64,000 bases of DNA. Source: Triangularia verruculosa (Eukaryota; Ascomycota; Sordariomycetes; Sordariales; Podosporaceae). Below, piece after piece: positions 21,177 to 31,951 of this stretch. The DNA lies in contig MU864014.1 of NCBI GenBank assembly GCA_033296885.1, forward strand, positions 22,136 through 86,135, read 5' to 3'. The notes beneath the pieces are model-generated. The model did no database searches and was not told where the DNA came from. It was given only the letters and a program-made list of their open reading frames with translations. The position numbers and the translations under genes are program-made. Each line of letters opens with the position of its first letter. Within the stretch, counting starts at the first letter, position 1.

Positions 21177-22296
21177 ATGTCTTCCAACATAGAGATTGTC
21201 TGCTCCTTCGTGGAGGGAGCTCCGCCAGGAGAGGTGAGTACCTCGATGCCCAACACCAGCTCCTTGTTTGCTAACAATGCGTTGGTTCATAGCTCGCAGA
21301 TGTTATCGCAGGCATGTCCTACCCCCCGACTTACTGTAGCCCTCCCGATGATCCCACCGCCCACATTGAACCTACACCGATGCTTCCAATCTTCCAACCG
21401 GCCTGTGGCTGACCGAGTATTTGGAGTGTAGACATCAAGGCCCTCACCGTCTCCGAACCAGATCTCGTCAAGGAGCTGACCCCGGCATTTCAAAAGTACA
21501 ACGAAGAGCAATTCATCACCGCGAAGCTCCCAGGAGGCAGCAGCCAGGTGATCGTCAGCGAGTTCAGTTCGCTTGGGGACGGGAGATACTTTGATTCGGA
21601 GAGCCAGAGTTCTTTTGACTTTGATCACTCGACGGGCAAGGCGAGTGGAGTACAGAGTTATGTTCTGGAGGGCGAGCAGGCCTCGCTGGTGTGAGTACAG
21701 CCATGGTGTCCGAGATCAGGAGAGATGGAGAAGCTGATGCGGTAAACAGCAAATCAACACTGTCCAGCGTGGGCACCTACGTCAAGGAGCACTACCCCAA
21801 CGCCATCTCGGGCGTCTACCCGATTGAGAACGACACAAAGGTGGCGGTTGTCATCGTGGCCAACAAATATAGTCCGAATAACTTCTGGTGCGCTCGCTTC
21901 CACCCCACATATATCTACCTCACGGTCACTAACACAGGAGATAGGAACGGCCGCTGGCGCTCGCTCTACGTTTTCGACCCCTCGTCCAACTCCCTCGAGG
22001 GATCGATCAAAGTCGATGTGCACTACTACGAGGACGGAAACGTGAGGCTGCTGACGGACAAGAAGGTGAACGTCTCTGTGTCTGGCGGGAGGGCCGCCGA
22101 TGGCATCGCGAGGGAGATTTCTACCGCCGAGAAGAAGTACCAGGAGGATCTGAACAGAAGTTTCACACAATTGAGCGAGGGTGCTTTCAAGGCGTTGAGG
22201 AGGCAGTTGCCGGTGACGAGACAGAAGATTGAGTGGGATAAGGTGGCCAGCTATAGGCTGGGACAGGATATTGGTGGGGTTGCTTCCAGGAGATAA
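21177..22296 (+). CDS. cap1: F-actin-capping protein subunit alpha
   Basis: Five exons: 21177-21233, 21293-21311, 21432-21690, 21750-21887 and 21945-22296, giving 274 aa. The second exon is only 19 nt. The second intron starts with GC (CAG|GCATGT) and ends at GTAG, a GC-AG intron. Splicing yields the family start MSSNIEIVCSFVEGAPPGEL then ADVIADIKAL. Later landmarks are VIVSEF, YVLEGE, NGRWRSLYVFD and the C-terminal amphipathic stretch with FKALRRQLPVTRQKIEW. The product pairs with the beta subunit and caps barbed ends of actin filaments, at cortical patches and septa. The fourth intron (57 nt) is a multiple of three and free of stops, so its retention would insert 19 residues. Confidence 0.93.
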
Positions 22297-23240
22297 GAGC
22301 CCCCTAACGATATGGGGAATGGAACGGCCTATTGGCGTTGGTTTGTCGATATAAGAGCGAGCGTGGTACACTGCGATTATCTAGAACACTAATATATCTC
22401 TTCTCAAGAGAACAAATAAGAATGCCGGTAGGTGAGATGGAGGGTGGGGTTGTTGAAGGGAGCTCCCGCCCACTCTGTCCGACCGCTTGAAGAGCGGAGG
22501 GGGGATCACCCCGATAAGGCCCGATTCAGGGCCGTTTCATGGGCAGAGTCGGATAACGGTGACCGCCAGACATGCAACCTGGAAGAGGCTGCAGTAGTTT
22601 ATGCAAACTTGTATGACCGATGGAAATGCTCCCAAGACTTCAATCGCGAAGTGCCCAGTTTTCGGCCCCAGTTTGCCATTACTCGGGGTTTCGTGGATAT
22701 CGTTGTTCCGAATCGAACGAGTCCGGGGTCTGGCGAATCAGAGGGGGTGTTGCACAATTTCGAAGGGCTCCGATTGGCCAGAGAGACATCTGGGGGCTGT
22801 CAAGCGCAAATCTGTTGATGTCCCGTCCAGGGTGCTGGGGGCGGTTGTCCAGCGAGTGGCACAGTGCCGTCTGTCGTGTCCGGTCTCGTTGAGAAACGTG
22901 GGAGATTTCTCCATAGCCGGAGCCGAACTTCTTTTTTCTCTTCCTCTTCTTCACCCACACCCCCCCCCCCTTTTCAAACCAAAAGCCACAAAACTTGTCT
23001 TTGGACTATCACCTGCCACGCCAGCTACTTATTCTTGCGTACTTGAGCCTCTTCTTGTAAGTATTTGCGAACTATTTCCGAGTCAATTGTTTGCGCAGCG
23101 ACACCAATCCCGAGAAGGAAAGTGTGGCGCTTATCGGGTGTATCTTTTGCTGACCGAAAGTTGTTCTTTTTATTTTATTTTTGATAGAACACTTTTCCCA
23201 CCACCAACCCACCCCGACAATCAAACAAACGATAGTCAAG
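22297..23240. promoter_or_regulatory. Intergenic with probable 5' UTR intron of the cytochrome b5 gene
   Basis: After the cap1 stop there are about 650 nt with no gene. A good donor (TTGTAAGTATTTG, GT at about 23057) and a pyrimidine-rich acceptor (TTTTTGATAG, ending about 23187) could bound a 131-nt leader intron of the b5 gene. A C-run and CT-rich tract lie near 22960-22980. Confidence 0.4.
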
Positions 23241-23868
23241 ATGGCCCTCCAGGAGCTCACTTACCAGGATGTTGCTGAGCACAACACCAAGAAGGACCTC
23301 TACGTTGTGATCCACGACAAGATCTACGACATCACCAAGTTTGTTGATGAGCACCCGTAAGTTTGGCCCTTGTTAGGGGAGCGGATCGCGTCTTATCGAG
23401 ATCTGGACTCCGACCCGACATACCCTTTCCCCGCATGGAAGACGCAGGTCCCGCGACAGGACAGCAGCGGCAAGTAAATGCAGGATCACTAACACTGGAT
23501 GAAATAGTGGTGGAGAGGAGGTCCTTCTCGACGTTGCCGGCCAGGATTCCACCGAGGCTTTCGAGGATGTCGGTCACAGTGACGAGGCCCGCGAGGCCCT
23601 CGAGCCCCTTCTCGTCGGCACCCTGAAGCGCAACGTGAGTTACACCATCCTATCTACTTCGGTTGAATAGCCCGGATGGTTGCTGACGTGATTTCTACAG
23701 CCCGGCGATCCCAAGCCCAAGACTCCCCTCCCCGGTGCCGTCTCGCCTGCCGCCGACAACTCCAGCGCCGGTCTCGGCGTCGGTCTCTACGCCGTTGTCC
23801 TCCTCGGCGGTCTCGTTGCTTTCGGTGCCTACCAGTACCTCCAGCAACAACAGAACCAGCAGGCTTAG
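23241..23868 (+). CDS. Cytochrome b5, tail-anchored
   Basis: Exons 23241-23356, 23508-23634 and 23701-23868 (introns 151 and 66 nt), giving 136 aa. The heme-binding domain has both axial histidines: H38 in DEHPGG, a motif split by the first intron, and H62 in EDVGHSDEA. A hydrophobic segment near the C terminus (AGLGVGLYAVVLLGGLVAFG) followed by a short polar Gln-rich end marks a tail anchor in the endoplasmic reticulum membrane. It donates electrons to desaturases, sterol enzymes and P450s. Length and architecture are normal for microsomal b5. Confidence 0.96.
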
Positions 23869-24674
23869 GTGCCGCGGCAGTAAAAATGTTCAACAATACT
23901 GGGGCGTTTTTTTCTTTGCTGGGTTTTAACATGACAGGTACGAGACGGAAAATGGACGGGAGGACTGGGTGAGGAGTTTTAGGGTCAGGGTGCTGGGATC
24001 CGTCCTTTGTTGCCATTGCATTTGTTGTTTGGGAGGGGAGACAGACCCACACCGCCCTTCCAGCCAGTGCCAGCACCAGAGTCGAGATGCGATCCACACG
24101 CTGAGGGGGAGGGAGGAAGCGTGGCATTGCTACACACAGACACACAAGCGAATGTGAATGCGTTGGCGAGTCGCGGATGAAGAATGATAGACTATATGGT
24201 GATGTGTTTTATCTCTTCTATATTGCAAGCGAGGGGGCTATGCAGGCAAAGCTATCTTTGGCGCGCACGCTGCGGATTCTTGTTGGTAGGATAGGGGGTC
24301 TGGAGGCATGCAATGCTGGCTGGAATTGGGCACATAGTTAATAGACTTGTAATTTTGAACCTTTGATGTTTATGTTTGGGTGCCTACTGACTGAATCTAT
24401 TCCACCTGGAGATTGAATAAATTGTGGCTGTTTGTCCTGCCAGTCGGCTGTTTTGTCTCCAGCTGGCAGCCAGAGCCTCAATTCACTTTAGCACAGTGCT
24501 GCGGCTGCGCACCGACTTTCCACTTACAACCCCGGTCGCTTGATTTCAGCCTCGACCACTCTTCCTCGCCTGCGACAATCGAACCCTCGCAAACTTCGAC
24601 GACAACATCGCATCAATCAAACCCAGCCAAACCAGACCCCACGAGTAAAACTCGCAATCGCTGAAACAATCACC
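23869..24674. other. Intergenic, b5 3' flank to TFIIE-beta promoter
   Basis: An 806-nt spacer between two plus-strand genes. The last 200 nt are C- and A-rich, like a leader, before the ATG at 24675. No gene or RNA is recognised. Confidence 0.4.
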
Positions 24675-25595
24675 ATGTCGCGCCTCGACCGCGAAGCCGA
24701 CGCCTTCCGCGCCTCCATGGCGGCGGCTGCCTCGAAGCTCACCGGCAGCAGCGCCTCCGCCATGTCCTCGGCCGTGAAGCGCAACCTCGCACCCCCGTCC
24801 CCGTCCCCGTCCGTGGGCTCGACGACCTCAGCCGCGGTTGGCACCCCCTCCCGCCGCGACCGCGAGCTGCCCGGCGCAAACATCGTCTACTCCCAGCCCG
24901 CCGTGACGGGAACAGGCGACAGCGTCATCTCCCAGATGGCCTACGCCGTCACCTGGCTCCGGGGAAAGGACGAGCCGCAGACGTACTACGACGTGCTCTC
25001 CTACCTCAGCGCCACGGGCAGGTCGGAATCCGAGCAGGAGTTCTTCGTCGAGCAGATGCGCCGCCACCCGCAGATGCAGTGGATTCCTGATCCTAACCTC
25101 AGCGAGCAGACATGGAGGACGGGGACGTACATCCACCGGCCCATCATCCCCAACGTGAGGAACAAGACGCAGCTGCTGGCGTACCTGCAGAAGAAGACGG
25201 ATGCGTCTGGGGTTTCGGTCAAGGATCTGAAGGATGGATGGCCGGATTGCGAGCCGAGTATTACGGAGCTGGAGAACGAGCACAAGGTGCTTGTGATTAG
25301 GGCGAAGAAGGATGGGGCGGCGAGGATGGTGTGGCTGGATGATGCGAGTTTGTTTCACGAGGTTGAGCCAGATTTGGTGAAGGCGTGGAGCAGGGTTGAG
25401 TTGCCGGCGCTGGATGTGATTGCGCAGAAGCTGATCCAGGCGGGGCAGAAGCCGGCGAGCGAGGACCCGAGGTTGAAGGCGGAGAAGATGCCAAAGGTGG
25501 AGAAGAAGAAGAAGAGGGCGGCGAGGAAGGGGGGGAAGAGCACGAATACGCATATGGAGCATTTGTTGAAGGATTATAGCCATATGAAGAGGTGA
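24675..25595 (+). CDS. tfa2: Transcription initiation factor IIE subunit beta
   Basis: Single exon, 306 aa, ATG in context CACCATGTCG. After a Ser/Ala/Pro-rich N terminus, the TFIIE-beta winged-helix core begins near VISQMAYAVTWLRGKDEPQT, which carries the conserved core signature. Further segments are IPDPNLSEQTWRTGTYIHRP, NKTQLLAYLQKK and WLDDASLFHEVE. The C terminus is a basic Lys-rich tail (KVEKKKKRAARKGGK). TFIIE-beta works with TFIIE-alpha to recruit TFIIH and assist promoter opening by RNA polymerase II. No intron is needed. The 5' third is C-rich and the 3' third G-rich on the sense strand. Confidence 0.93.
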   Translation: MSRLDREADAFRASMAAAASKLTGSSASAMSSAVKRNLAPPSPSPSVGSTTSAAVGTPSRRDRELPGANIVYSQPAVTGTGDSVISQMAYAVTWLRGKDEPQTYYDVLSYLSATGRSESEQEFFVEQMRRHPQMQWIPDPNLSEQTWRTGTYIHRPIIPNVRNKTQLLAYLQKKTDASGVSVKDLKDGWPDCEPSITELENEHKVLVIRAKKDGAARMVWLDDASLFHEVEPDLVKAWSRVELPALDVIAQKLIQAGQKPASEDPRLKAEKMPKVEKKKKRAARKGGKSTNTHMEHLLKDYSHMKR

Positions 25596-26924
25596 GGTTC
25601 TGGCTTCTCTGTCATTTGAGGTTTCGGGGGGAAGAGGGAACAGGACAGCATTGGGATGGCGTTGGTTGACTTTTATGGGGGTTGGGATTACTAGAGATTT
25701 TAGGGGAGGGAAAGGATGGGTATGTCTTTTTCTGATTGGGCAAATAGATGGGGAAAGGCACGACACACAATAACTCGTGGAGGTTTGGGGGGCAAAAAAA
25801 TGATGAGAGGGAAGATGGATCGGGGGCGGCGGTGGTGGTTATTGCATTTCAAAGCGTTTGGCGTCAGGGAGTCTCTTGATTTTGTCATCACGACATAAAC
25901 AAAAAAAAGTCACAGCGTCTTTTTTTATCATACAGGAAGAGAGGGAGGGGATGGTCTTTGGGGGGCTGGGGACAGGGCAAGATGATGAGCTAGATGGGAA
26001 AGAAGCAGGATAGCGATAAGTAAACCAAAATGGAGGCTCTAGCCTGAAATCATGGGTCCTGGTGGTTTGATGATTTGTTTGTGATGCTGTCGGGAGGGTT
26101 CACGCCGGCAGATACTGCCAAGTTTGAACGGTTCCATGTAGGGTATGCTGTCATTTGTGTCCCGCGCTACCTTATATTTATGTATTTGTCGTGATCAGTA
26201 ATCACATACGGGACGGGTTGGGGAGCCGCATGCCGAAGTGGAGACAATTGGGAGGTAGTGTTCTTTTTGTTCCTGCTGCCAGGCGCGTGTAATTAGTATT
26301 CATTACGAAAGGGAAAATCTGCTGCTGGCTGGTTTATGGCGCTCTCTTGGGGGAGGGAGGACTGAGGTGGTGGGTTGCCGAGGTTGGGCTAGGGGCGCGG
26401 AGATGTGATGTTGTATGCAGGTAAGGTAGGGCTGGATGGAGTAGGTAGTGAAAGGGGCGATGGTCGCGTCTACTGGTGCAAGGACTATGGGTAGTGTATG
26501 GCTTGGTATTTGACTTGGGCTTGGGGTGGATGGGGGGGGGTTGTTTAACGGGGTCTCTTGGCTTTTTGTGTTCCTTTTATTTCTTTCATGTTGGCAAATA
26601 CATTTGATATTATCATTGTCGACATCGTCGGAGTCGTCCTTTGTTCTTCAAGCTTCCGCAGCATCGGTATACTTGAACACCCACTTCGTCCTCAACACCC
26701 AGGAACATCGCCAGAAACGATTGGCGATAGACACAACAAGACTACAACCCCAGCCCAGAAACGAGGCGAGACGAGTCACACCACCACTCTTCAGACGTCA
26801 CGCAATTGAAAACACACACCACCCCGAACAGAGGTCTATAGGAGGAAGACATTCCTAACTCCAGCAAAAACCACCACCATCAACAACTCACCCGCCAAAC
26901 CACCCCCTTCCCTCCCCGACAAAA
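25596..26924. other. Intergenic, about 1.3 kb
   Basis: Contains the 3' flank of the TFIIE-beta gene (G-rich) and the leader of the next gene. The last 250 nt are strongly A/C-rich with repeated ACCACC and CAACAAC words. No gene is recognised. Confidence 0.4.
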
Positions 26925-27887
26925 ATGTCCCCCACCACCCCCCCAAACCCCTTCCACTTCAAAATCACAATCTACACCGACACAGTCTGCCCCTTCTCCT
27001 ACCTAGGCCACCTCTCCCTATCCCGCGCCATCACCACCTTCTCCTCCTCGTCCCCCCACCCCTGCGTCTTCAGCCTAACCTACCACCCCTACATCCTCTA
27101 CCCAACCTCCCTCCCCTCCTCCGGCAAACTCGGCGAAGCCCTATCTTATATCTATTCCTCCCGCCCATCCTCCTCTCGTCCCTCCCCGTTCTCCCCTACC
27201 GAACTCACCCCCCTAACGGGAGGAATCATATCCCATCTAACCACCCTCGCAAAAACCTACAACATCACCCTCAACTTCTCCGGCCTAACAGGCAACTCCC
27301 GCGACTCGCACCGCCTGATCCTCCTCGCGCAATCCCGCCTTTCAGCTTCGAAAATGCAGGGGTTCATGACAACACTATATAAATCCAACTTCGAGCTCGG
27401 GCTGGATATCTCCAATCGAGAAACCCTCGCAAAACTGGGAGTTGACGCTGGGATTTGGACAACACAACAGCAAGGAATGGACTGGTTACGCTCAGATGAG
27501 TTAGGAACAGAAGTGGATGAGTTGTGCGAACGAGCAAAAAGGGAGGTCGGGGTGAGGGCTGTGCCGAGTTATGTTGTTAATGACCGGTGGGTTGTCGGGG
27601 GGATGCAGACGCAAGAGGTGTGGGAGGGGTTGTTTACTAGGATTATTGCTACAACTGCTCAGGAGGCAACAGGGGGGGAGACGGCAACAGCAACAACAGC
27701 AACAACAACAGCAACAACAACAATAACAACAAAGAAGAAAATGGGATCGGATATAAGAAATAAAAAGCTGGAGGAAAAGGACGGAAAGGGAGGGGAGATG
27801 GTGGTGGGGATGAAGGATGGGGGGAATTGTAGGGTTGTCGGTGACGAGGGACACACGTCAAGGGATCATGATTGTACTATTCGATGA
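26925..27887 (+). CDS. DsbA/FrnE-like thioredoxin-fold oxidoreductase (2-hydroxychromene-2-carboxylate isomerase-like)
   Basis: Single exon, 320 aa. The start reads ITIYTDTVCPFSYLGHLSLS, the FrnE-type active site with a single Cys (C22) followed by Pro-Phe-Ser. An alpha-helical insert follows, then the thioredoxin cis-proline region VRAVPSYVVNDRWVVGGMQ and the terminal helix EVWEGLFTRI. This is the DSBA-like domain found in glutathione-dependent isomerases and FrnE proteins; the substrate is unknown. Beyond about residue 245 the protein continues into a Thr/Ala-rich stretch encoded by an ACA-type microsatellite (27679-27733), then a charged tail ending in HDCTIR. The tail is probably not part of the conserved fold. 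Base composition switches from C-rich to G-rich around 27400. Confidence 0.85.
   Translation: MSPTTPPNPFHFKITIYTDTVCPFSYLGHLSLSRAITTFSSSSPHPCVFSLTYHPYILYPTSLPSSGKLGEALSYIYSSRPSSSRPSPFSPTELTPLTGGIISHLTTLAKTYNITLNFSGLTGNSRDSHRLILLAQSRLSASKMQGFMTTLYKSNFELGLDISNRETLAKLGVDAGIWTTQQQGMDWLRSDELGTEVDELCERAKREVGVRAVPSYVVNDRWVVGGMQTQEVWEGLFTRIIATTAQEATGGETATATTATTTATTTITTKKKMGSDIRNKKLEEKDGKGGEMVVGMKDGGNCRVVGDEGHTSRDHDCTIR
27679..27733 (+). repeat. ACA/GCA trinucleotide microsatellite inside a coding region
   Basis: About 18 copies of ACA, GCA and ATA-type triplets in frame, coding a Thr/Ala/Ile run in the tail of the DsbA-like protein. Such tracts vary in length, so the C-terminal tail may be polymorphic. 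Confidence 0.8.
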
Positions 27888-28600
27888 ACCATGGAAAGCA
27901 AAAAAAAACACAGAACGGGAATATTACCTACCCGTGGATCAATCCTAGTGTCGTAGCTCATCGTTCAAGGACTTGCTTCATTGTATTGATGCCCGGTGGT
28001 GTGTAAGCGTCAAATAGGTGATTCAGGGGGAACTGGAAAAAGGGACTCCTCATCAGTCTTGAACATACGCACAACTCCCAAGTGATCAATCATCGCGGTA
28101 CATGATTACCTACTGAAATAGGCTTCTCTCTCAAACTAACAAAAGTAATCATACATCTCATCATCAAAACCAAGAAACCAAAAGCACTACTACACAAACT
28201 AAACAAAGTTGAAATCCAACAAATTGTTAATGATAAAATTCTCTCCCAGTGAAAACCCTCAAACTCAAAAAAACTAAATAAGCGCCTGGCCCTGTTCCAT
28301 CTTCTAGATATAAACAAAAATAAAAACATCAAAATGAACGTGCCCCTTTTTGACTTTAGATGGCTCCGTAGTGGTATAATACCTTGTAGAACTCCTTTCC
28401 CTGGTCCTTTAGACTTGCCTTTCCTTATATAAAACCTTCCTCCCAATTTGGTCCCCCTTTCTTTATTATGAGCAGGCCAGGAAACCCGCGCGTCCTCTCA
28501 ACCCTTCTGGGTTGCCATTTGCCTGCCCCATTGCCGTGTTTGTTTGAAAATGTTGTACAGGCTTGTTGGTATACATCGGCAGTATAATTAATACCGAAAA
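27888..28600. other. Convergent 3' flanks (DsbA-like and AP-1-like genes)
   Basis: An AT-rich 713-nt interval between two stop codons facing each other, holding both 3' UTRs. Nothing else is recognised. Confidence 0.5.
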
Positions 28601-30427
28601 TCAAAACTTGCATGTCGCCGCCTCCTTGACGGCCGCTTCAAACTCGGCTTTCCCTGCGTCGTCCTTGCACAGATACTTGTTCATCACATGCTTGAAATCC
28701 TCCTCGGCCACGACGGCGCCGCCGCCAGAGCACTTGGCCTTCTTTTGAAGGTCCGAGCACAAGCCATCCAGATCGAAGTCGCCGTTTTGGACCTTGGGAC
28801 ACTCTTGCAGTTTCTCCCTGCTTTGGCTGTCAGTTATCCGGTCACTGAACCAAGGTTTCACAGAGGAGATGCATATCACTCACCATATGCTGGTGCAGGT
28901 CAGTAGCTGTCCACTGGGTGTAACTTGATCGGATTCTTTGGCGGCATCGATTTGGGCGAGGAGGTCAGGCTTGGGCGCTGGCACTTCTGAAGTGAGGGGA
29001 AGGTTGTAGGGGGTGATGAAATCGGCATCCAAAGCATCATTGAAGAAGCTATCGTCGAAGCCATTGGCCAGGATGCTCTCCTGTGGCTCGCGATAATCTC
29101 CAAAGAGCTGAGGCGCGAATTGGAAGTCTGTTTGGGGAAGCCAGTTAAAGTCATTCACATCACCAAAGTGGCCAAAGTCTGCAGCTGTGTTAGCACCCTC
29201 GAATTGTACTTATTGAAGGCTGCATTGCACTCCTCACCCTGTGATGAGCCGTTGAATCCGGACTGTTCCTCACCAATGGTGGCCAGTGTATCCACAGGCT
29301 TGAAGCCCATAGGTGACTGAGTAAATGGTTCGGGAGAAGTCCCACACGACGAGTTCGGTCCGCCCATGTTGGAATTCGACGAGGCCGAAGGCGAACTTGT
29401 GGTCGTGGGTCCGTTCAAATTGAACTGGGAGTCTAGGTTATGCGAGTTTAGACCGAGCGGACTGTAAGTGCCGGAGTTGTTGGGGCTGAAGCTGTCGGTG
29501 GACTTATCCAGCGGGCTACGTTGATCCGAGTTGCTTCGCTTTGGTGGCATTGAGGATGTGGTCGAGGACGACGACTTCTTGGTATCATTCGTAACATTCG
29601 GCCCTGGAAGAGTCCCGAACTTGGGAAACTCAAACTGGAAGTTGACGTCGTTCATATTTTGGAGAAATGGGGCGCCGAATGGCTTCACTGGCCCTTGATA
29701 ACTTGGTCGGCCGTTGGAGAGCTGTGACAATCGCTTTTTGTACTCGTTCAATTCGACAGTCATCTTGTCGACCTGTGCGCGAAGAACCGCCTTCTCCTTG
29801 TTGTGGGATTCAGAGGCCTTTTCCAACTCCTCGACCTTGGTCTCCAGCTCCTTCAAGTGCTTTTCTTTACGCTCTCTAAAAGCCCGTTGGGCAGCACGAT
29901 TTTGCGCCTTGCGCTTCTGTTGCGGAACCGTTAGAATCTAACGTCGGTTACGCCCAAGGCTTGCATGTACTTACGGAGCTAGGTTCTGTCGTCAACGGTT
30001 TTCTGCCGGGCTTCTTCGCAACCTTGTCTTCGCTCTCCCTCCTCTTGGGCCCGCGCGCCTCATCCTCATCATCGTCTGGATGACTTCGCTTGTCAGGAGA
30101 TTCGGTGTCTGCGGGGGAGTCGGATTTGCCTCCGTCCGAGGTACCGGGTAAGTCCCCAATCATCTTGGGCTGGTTGCCGTCGTTGAAGGAGAAGTCGAGG
30201 GTTGAGTCGCCCCCAGTGAAGTCGTAGTCGTAATCCAAGTCGGGGCTGCCGTGGAAGCTTCCGAGATTCTCCTGGAGCGGAGAGCCATTGAATTGCAGAG
30301 GAGACATGGTCAGGCCCGAATTGGCGGGAGTAATTCCCTTGCGGTTGGAGTTGAGAGCAGCATACAACAGGTTCTGTTGTTGCGGCGTGAGGATGAAGTC
30401 CTGAACTGGATTGCGTGTCGACGTCAT
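28601..30427 (-). CDS. yap1: AP-1-like bZIP transcription factor (Yap1/NapA family), redox-regulated
   Basis: Four exons: 30427-29975, 29916-29238, 29178-28884 and 28817-28601 (introns 58, 59, 66 nt), giving 547 aa. The bZIP starts exactly at exon 2: KRKAQNRAAQRAFRERKEKH, then a leucine zipper to about residue 217. Ahead of it is a basic, acidic-flanked stretch (GPKRRESEDKVAKKPGRKP) usable as a nuclear signal. A Cys near NSSCGTSPEPF marks the n-CRD. The C-terminal cysteine-rich domain is split over exons 3 and 4 (TCTSIWEKLQECPKV, LDGLCSDLQKKAKCSG, MNKYLC, AATCKF). In this family these cysteines form disulfides under peroxide, masking the export signal so that the factor stays nuclear and induces antioxidant genes. 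The gene is divergent from the BSD-domain gene. Confidence 0.95.
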
Positions 30428-31951
30428 CGTGTCTTCTGACTCGTGTGGCGCTTTGGACAATTGCTTTTGAATGAGATAACAGTCCTGAATTGGGATGGAA
30501 AAGGCCTGAGTGTGCCCTCGAAAAGTTCCGATCAGACAGGACCCAAGAGTAGATGCGATTGCGGTCAGGGGTGGGTGGCGGAAGTGGTGATGATTGGGCT
30601 GCTTATCTCCGCGCTCTCAACGGCGGACAGCGGGGTATCCGTATTGGGAACAAAGACAAGCGCAGCTCAGCGCAGCGTCTCTCTCCACTAGTTTAACGGC
30701 TCCGTGAGGTTGAATCACCGAACCCTCGAAGAGGCAGATGGCGTCAAAGAGTGAGATTGAGTGGGTGTCTGGGACAGGTCGGGACCACGAGGAGGAACCA
30801 TAAAGTTCGCCTCCCAGGACTCAGGTCGAGTGCGACGCAGCAAGAGACGGGTCGGGAATCGGAGCTGGCGGGCCTCGAATTGCTGCCTCGTTCTTCTTTT
30901 GGATGCCTGGACTGGCAGATGGACAGCTGGCAATAGGTATTACGGCTACGGATGGAGGAAAAGAAAGATGCGGGTAGTTTCGAAACTGGCAGGCGGACGA
31001 AGAGTCAGACCGATGGGCGAGACTAGGACCAAGTCTGGTGAGCTCCATCAATTTGTCAGCCATCAATGGACACATGGAATACGCTGGACGGAGGCTGGTC
31101 CGAGCGGGTGCTGCAGACAGGGGCCCTCGGCATGGGGTCTTTTTCAACAGCGGCCTGCCATTTGCCCCGCCTTGTGACCCTCGAAGGGAGTGGTGTGGTG
31201 GTCAGCTCCATGTTAGACCCGTGCAGTCAACGGATAACAGACAAGAGATCTACAAATTCACGCCATTCTTGCATTTTTGTGATGGGATTCTAGATGCCGT
31301 AGCCGGAATCTAGGCCGCTTAATACCGGAGCTGTTGGTAGCGACGAGCATGATAAGAAGGCGCTGAGTCAAGCCAACAGCACCGATAATAGTCCCACTGC
31401 GCCTTTCCAACGACACGGCTGACTGTTCGATAAAAGGGGATGTGGGATATCCGTCTCACCGAACTCATAGCCAGCCTGTTGAGAGGAGCCCAGAGATAAG
31501 ATCCCAATGCCGAGGTGTATGCCCCTCCTATGAGATGATAAGATGGTGCATAGGCTCACCTACTCTTATACCGGAGACCGTTTTTGGTTGAAATCATAGC
31601 CTCTCCTCAGCATGATAAACCAAGAAATCAGTCCCGTTTCACGGTAGGACCCTGGAATGTGCTATCTACACTAGGAGTCTAGATGCATGCGTGGCAATGA
31701 CAGCAGTGGTGATGGCCCGTGCAGCTTGACACCCGTTTTAGGCTCGAGCAGCGGAGCCCCGCGCGCACTCAGTGCCCGCTCCGCTGCTCACGGCAGTGGG
31801 CTGGCGACATCATGCCATCAGCCTTGTGCAACTTCAGGTGACGACAGTGCTCCCATTTGTCCAGATAGACCGCAACCGCAAAAGCGAACCACACCTGTAG
31901 CAGATCAAATACAGCAATACTCTCCACGATACCCCCACGGACCCGTCCCTC
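30428..31951. promoter_or_regulatory. Divergent promoter region (AP-1-like / BSD-domain gene)
   Basis: About 1.5 kb between two divergent start codons. The left part is the leader of the bZIP gene. Positions 31320-31680 differ in texture (many ATGATAAG-like words and paired TACCGGAG words at 31324 and 31569) and could be an old repeat remnant. No gene is recognised. Confidence 0.4.

Noticed and set aside
31320..31680. Different base texture suggesting a transposon remnant
   Set aside because: No terminal repeats, target duplication or transposase similarity could be seen; kept only as a remark.
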